Assembly (NCBI GenBank): GCA_030141605.1
Contig: JAQGDQ010000263.1
Span: forward strand, 182,793 to 246,792
Direction: 5' to 3'
DNA from: Tubiluchus corallicola
Taxonomy: Eukaryota > Priapulida > Priapulimorpha > Priapulimorphida > Tubiluchidae
DNA: 64,000 nucleotides
Position numbers and translations under genes: made by a program. Below are positions 59,371 to 64,000 of this stretch, piece after piece; within the stretch, counting starts at the first letter, position 1; every line of letters starts with the position of its first letter. The notes under the pieces were generated by a model. That model was not told the DNA's origin and searched no databases. It worked only from the letters and a program-made list of their open reading frames with translations.

Positions 59371-61810
59371 GATGCTTATAGTTCTGTCTCACCCATCTCA
59401 AATGTGAATTTATGGTTGTTTATGTAGAGAGAGAATTAAAAAAATACTTGGTATATTAGAAACTCTATATTAACTTAGTTTCTACGTGTCCAATATTAAT
59501 TACATGTATTTGTATAGTGTTTATATTCAAGCAGGCTGCACAACTGCTTGTTGTGTAATACCTTGCACCTGTTCGTTATGTGGCAGTTATATAAAAAACG
59601 GCGCTCAGCAACTACCTTTGGTGTGTTATAAAATATTCCCTTTACATGAACACGATTACATGAATGTTGTGTTTCTTTCTTTCGGACGGCTCGTAGAGAA
59701 AACAAGAAAACATGTTGTCAAATTAAATAGGCTTATTGTGTGAGAATTCTACAACACAAAGTATGAAGGAACGTAAAATATGTACACTCAGTGAGAATTC
59801 CACAACACAAAGTATGAAGGAACGTAAAATATGTACAGTCAATGTGATAATCCGAAATATGAGAACCAAACTTGAGAAGCCAGCTCCGCCTTATATATCA
59901 GTACAAATGGACAACATCAGAACAATCTAGAAACTACTACGCGCATTGCGTATAGAAAGTTCTAGAATCTACGATTGCTTCTACAGGTAAAAAGATTGGT
60001 TCTACTATACTATAGAACAATCTAAGAACATTCTACAATATTCTATTTAATTCTAGTGGATCTCCACAACAAGTACACACATTTTCCCAAGAGAATAAGG
60101 ATTTTTTCTAAAATGTGATGCCCCTCAAACTTTTGCGCCCGATGCTATAGTCTAGTTAGCCTATTGGTTAATACGTCCCTAGGAGACACTGTCAATAACC
60201 GTGTTATGGTAGGCCTCTCAGACTTCGCAACCGTTTCGCAAGCAAGTACTAAAATTATTAAATTGGGCTGGTATGTGCAGCATTAATAGCAATATGTAGT
60301 GCTGAAGTGAAGATGTGGTGCTGTCGAGGAAGTTAATAAGAAAAATAATTAATGCTAAAATTAAAGTACAAAAACGAAAAACTTCAACTTACGTTAAATA
60401 TTTTCCCTGAATGGACATGATTTCATACATTGGAATGTCCTACATCGAAGCGTGGCATAACTGTGCTATCACAGTTCCGATTAGTTAATACATTTAAATA
60501 TAGGAGCAAATTGAGTTGTGGTCAAACAAACATCTTATATTATCTTTCATATGACCTATCCAGTGTTTGCCTACTGCAGCTACTGAATACCTTCAAAACC
60601 AATAACATCATTAATACGGCCTGGTGAACTAAATGATCCTGGCTTGTATAAAGATACGAACTTCCTACAAATGTGTTATTGCACTTTGCGAATAAATTGT
60701 AATGCATTTCAGTAAGTTGTAACCTTATTTTAGAAACAATATCGGTGTATTGTCAACAAAACTTGTCCTTCTGGTTATTAGTTACACGTCTAGTTGCGTT
60801 TGAAACATTCGCTTTTTGTTGATAAACAATAAACAAGTACGCGTCATCGCTTGTTTATACGTTTACTATCTTGTACATATGCCAAATTATCACACGTGCA
60901 CCATTTTATGAAAAATTAAGAATTTCACAAGTGTTGTTTCTTGAGTGGTATTGACTAGCTGACTGACCTAGCTATTGGCGAGCTGAATGCCTAACTGATC
61001 GACCACTGGATAGCTAGCTGGCTGACTGATCTACTAAATGAAATGAGTAACAGTCTGACAGACGACAGAGATTCTTTGCTGATGATTAGAAGGGAAGACG
61101 AATTGCTCGTAGGACCAGTTACTATGGAATGCGCAATAAAATTCTCACAGAGCTAAAAAACGAATAAAAAATTTTATTGGACAAAAACACAATTAGGAAT
61201 ATATCTTTCGTTTCGCATCGTTTGAGTATAATAGCTAATCAAGAATGGTGGATAAATAAATTTTTGTAAATTAACTTTCCTTAAATTTGATCTTGAACAT
61301 TTTTGATGCATTTTGTGTTGCCGTTCTGCCAAGTGCTGCTTTAAAAACACCTCTTGATGTAGCTTTCTCAAAATTCGTGCTCATAACTCAGGCTTTGTAG
61401 TACTTTTGCGAGATAAATCTTATGCAAATGCTTAATTTCAACAACTTTCTTACTTGAACTCGACTCTTGCGAAACATCTTAAGTAACCATGGAAACTCCA
61501 ACCTACTTACATACCAGCCATTATAACCTGACATTTTGCACTTTAAAACCTATAAATGTAAGTAAGGTACTTTGCGTGTAGAAGGTTACTTGTATAATTA
61601 AGCAGTAATGACAACTTTAACTGTGACATTTCGTTGCATAACTATTAGCCAATATGTGATTAGCAACACTACATTGTGGTCAAGGTGTTTAGGTCAAACG
61701 CGGGAATTCCATGAAAACAGGCCACCTCTAGGCCTGTGAGAGACACGTGAGTTTTTCAACAATTTCTCTTTAAACTGCTGATTTTGCATAGCTCTTTAGT
61801 TTTTACCTAC
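59371..61810. other. Intronic; one 51-bp duplication, otherwise nothing recognised
   Basis: TGAGAATTC...ATGTACA is duplicated with a 51-bp period (59741 and 59792). A GCTGACTGA/TAGCTAGCTG-rich patch lies at 60955-61035. ORFs of 60-85 codons have no known motif. Confidence 0.45.
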
Positions 61811-61973
61811 CTCAAAGAGAAAATGTAATGTCTGGCACTATTGTAGACGTCATTCACGTGCAATTCTTCTCGCTTTAGGAATCGTTCAGTTAAACTTCGG
61901 CGCCCATCTACAACATAAGATTTTGCAACGAATAATCCACCACTTTTACTAATTAACGTTTTGCTTTTAAACA
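61811..61973 (-). CDS. RhoGEF-like gene, exon C (start of DH domain)
   Basis: A 163-nt exon on the minus strand between acceptor CACTTCTTAG and donor TTGAG/gtaggt. It encodes (V)FKSKTLISKSGGLFVAKSY, VVDGRRSLTERFLKREE, then LHVNDVYNSARHYIFSL plus AG. 'L-x-E/R-x-F-L-x-x-E-E-x-x-V-x-D-(L/V)' is the first conserved helix of DH domains (usually LxxTExxYVxDL). It takes the single G from exon B (phase 1) and passes phase 2 to exon D, both exact. The intron to exon D, as inferred, is 12 kb and contains the antisense fucosyltransferase. Confidence 0.7.
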
Positions 61974-62474
61974 CTAAGAAGTGTTTAAAATAATTCATTT
62001 AAGAAAGTCCTCAGAGACGTTAGGTTCTACAATTCACTTATGTCGTGTTTATATGAACACCTATAATTTGCATATATAACTGTGATTATTAGTTTGCAGT
62101 CACTACAGTACAGCAAACGCCCGAAGCACACAAGTTTGGAAATGAAAGCAGATCGTGTGATCAATCATATTCATGGTCAAGAAGCTTTTTACATTTTTTG
62201 CTGAGTGTTGTTTGTTTTTTGACACATCGTCTAGTACGACGTATACTCTGCAAACAAAGAGATATGTTTGTTTTGCAAAGCAATCTGTTTTTACAACTTG
62301 TGTATGTTGCGTGCCATGCATTAACTGTATAAGTTGACATGTATCGAATGTTTGTATTGGGTGTACGTAATCTATACTCTTATGAGTTTTTGCCTAAAAT
62401 AAATGTGAGTTTGTTACGATAGGATTTACAACGCGACAAAGCCAACGATTAGTGCAAATTATGACTTTCAGATG
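61974..62474. other. Intron between exons C and B, left part
   Basis: AT-rich sequence; no repeat or ORF of note. Confidence 0.5.
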
Positions 62475-62792
62475 TGAATGAAGGAAAGAAAGAAAGAATG
62501 AATTAAAGAATGAATAAATGTGAACGAATGAACAAATGAATGAATGAACAATTGAACGAACGAATGAATGAACAATTGAACGAATGAATGAATGAACAAT
62601 TGAACGAATGAATGAATGAACGAATGAATGAATGGACGAACGAAAGAAAGAATGAATGAATGAACGAACGAACGAATGAATGAATGAATGAATGAATGAA
62701 TGAATGAATGAATGAATGAATGAATGAATGAATGAATGAATGAATGAATGAACGAACGAACGAACGAACGAACGAACGAACGAATGAATAAG
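62475..62792. repeat. (GAAT)n / (GAAC)n tetranucleotide array
   Basis: GAATGAAT and CGAACGAA units with embedded 28-30 bp higher-order copies (GAACAATTGAACGAATGAAT) at the left. The three minus-strand Ser/Phe/Ile/His ORFs are shadows of the tetranucleotide. Confidence 0.97.
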
Positions 62793-63025
62793 AGAGCAAG
62801 AGGTTGAAGAAACGAGATGATTAAAGAATAATTCAACTGCTCGTTGAATGCAAGGACAGATAAGCGAATGGATAGGTAGGCGAGCTAACAAACGTATAAC
62901 CAGCTAAAAAATTTTGCTGGAAAAGTTGAGCTACGGTCGAATAATGAGGAAATACAATAATTTTCAACTGGCAGAAACATTTGACTTTCAACTTCACAAA
63001 CTAATGAAACTACGATTATCAATAC

Positions 63026-63176
63026 CTGTAAGACTAGTAAGGCTACTGTGAGTCTTCGAAGCATCAGAACACTCTTCTGTTAATTCTTCTACTATTAGAC
63101 TGCGTTGGGAGGTCTCCATTTCTCCATTTGTTTCCTCCAACTGCATGTCGGGACAACTGCCGGATTCTGATATCCA
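63026..63176 (-). CDS. RhoGEF-like gene, exon B (Ser/Glu-rich linker)
   Basis: A 151-nt exon on the minus strand: acceptor (GCAATTTTTTTTAAG) and donor (ACAG/gtattg). It encodes WISESGSCPDMQLEETNGE, METSQRSLIVEELTEE, then CSDASKTHSSLTSLT plus one base. No domain is recognised; it is acidic and Ser/Thr-rich, as expected of a disordered linker before a DH domain. It enters in phase 0, matching exon A, and leaves in phase 1, matching exon C. It has no in-frame stop over 50 codons. Confidence 0.65.
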
Positions 63177-63720
63177 CTTAAAAAAAATTGCATCGCTTTT
63201 AATTGGTCATTTTCCCGGAACGAAACAAATAAATAAACAAACGACGAAAAGAAAGAAACTCATAGAGCAACAATCAGCGAACGAAGAAACAAACAAGAAA
63301 ATGAATGTCCATTAATATAAGCAAACTGTTCTATGTAACAATGTTCTTTAAAAGATACATTAAATAAGATTAGGAATATTTTTCTGGACAAAATCTGTTT
63401 TTCTTTTACGTTAGGAACACGGCTTATAGTGCACTGTTTACAAAATTAGAGTAAAAGTCAATAACAGACTAAAATAATGTATTCAAGTCTCTCTGGAAGA
63501 ATTATTAAAATTTAATTAAATTAGCAAAAATATTTAATTGTCCTTATCTGGCAGTCGTCTAATCAGTTAATTAGTGTAATTTATGTTTGATAAATATTCT
63601 TTACAGGTGAAGTTAAAGATGATGGAGAAAAAATGGTACACTAATTTATGCAAAAAATCAGAACCTAGTATGACATTGTAATCCTCAAAAAAGATTTCTT
63701 TCACATTAGTGAAAATTTAC

Positions 63721-64000
63721 CTGTTGCGTGTCGGTAAGCTGAAGTTTTGTACCAACTCCTATATCTGGCACAGACGTTGGTCTGGCTTCACGCATTTGAC
63801 GAATCACCTCCTGTATGTCTGGGGAGGAAGATGGTCGCCCTTCGTCAAGAAGTCGGAATTTGTCCCTCATCACTACCGGATGAGGAGAAACGTCGGATTC
63901 CGTTGAACTGCTACGACTGCTGCGCGGTGGTTCGTCGGACGCACGTCGGAAGACGTTTTGTACTCTCTCAGACAGTTCCTTCATTCTGTTCCTCTTGTTA
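63721..64000 (-). CDS. RhoGEF-like gene, exon A (partial, runs off the window)
   Basis: Open from the window edge to a donor CAACAG/gtaaattt at 63721/63720. Reads NKRNRMKELSERVQNVFRRA, SDEPPRSSRSSSTESDVS, RDKFRLLDEGRPSSSPDI, QEVIRQMREARPTSVPDIG and ends KLQLTDTQQ. Ser/Pro/Arg-rich with repeated RPTS/SVPDI-type phosphosite-like patches, typical of a regulatory N-terminal region. An ATG at 63984 is a possible start, but the frame stays open above it, so the exon probably continues beyond 64000. The protein family is inferred only from the downstream exons. Confidence 0.65.

Noticed and set aside
61174-61470. Minus-strand text with coherent helical peptide (AKVLQSLSYEHEF, then one frame over LRKLHQEVFLKQHLAERQHK)
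   Set aside because: It needs a one-base frameshift to join, and no acceptor places it in phase with exon C; exon D fits exon C exactly. It may be a decayed gene piece, but support is too thin to annotate.
62394-62891. 165-codon minus-strand ORF with SFIHSFIHSF repeats
   Set aside because: A shadow of the GAAT/GAAC tetranucleotide array; three frames are open over the same stretch.

Overview
The window looks like a piece of a large, AT-rich, repeat-laden invertebrate animal genome. The evidence is spliceosomal introns with GT/AG borders, fossil non-LTR retrotransposons (LINEs), a tRNA-derived SINE, a 5S-rRNA-derived element, TTAA-flanked MITEs, TTAGGG-type repeats and an animal-type alpha-1,2-fucosyltransferase gene. 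A lophotrochozoan such as a mollusc or annelid would fit, but that is a weak inference; no species is claimed.

Two protein-coding genes can be supported. (1) On the minus strand, six exons (63721-64000 running off the window, 63026-63176, 61811-61973, 49699-49789, 13437-13482, 9526-9676) look like parts of one large gene. Every junction except the last is phase-compatible. The later exons read like a Dbl-homology (RhoGEF) domain that stops just before the expected PVQRI-type motif. If so, most of the 64 kb is introns of this gene. (2) On the plus strand, 55505-56617 is an apparently complete single-exon coding region for a GT11 alpha-1,2-fucosyltransferase-like type II membrane protein. It has a splice acceptor just upstream of its ATG and a poly(A) signal 66 bases after its stop. 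It lies inside, and antisense to, the inferred 12-kb RhoGEF intron.

The rest is repeats. LINE remnants cluster as 3'-terminal (ORF2 C-terminal) fragments at 1-535, 11905-12220, 22660-23000, 29790-30575, 34085-34330, 41455-42295, 51240-51535 and 59165-59370. One 5' fragment, at 56997-58151, has an endonuclease domain and a degenerate 2A-like motif. Five copies of a ~545-bp TTAA-flanked MITE occur at 4851, 8091, 40130, 48479 and 50637. Other dispersed pairs are 44108/54010 and 47105/58590. Large minisatellites (periods 72, 33, 98, 41, 77, 37, 70, 24, 29, about 61 and 57 bp) and many microsatellites fill much of 6-17 kb, 26-30 kb, 41-43 kb and 53-54 kb. At least two minisatellites, at 10227-11905 and 41545-41900, are visibly made from LINE ORF2 C-terminal coding sequence.

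No bacterial-type system, CRISPR array, rRNA operon or intact transposase was seen. The most interesting items are the nested antisense fucosyltransferase, the LINE-to-satellite conversions, the 5S-rRNA-derived promoter-like segment, and a foldback palindrome at the left edge that may be an assembly artefact.
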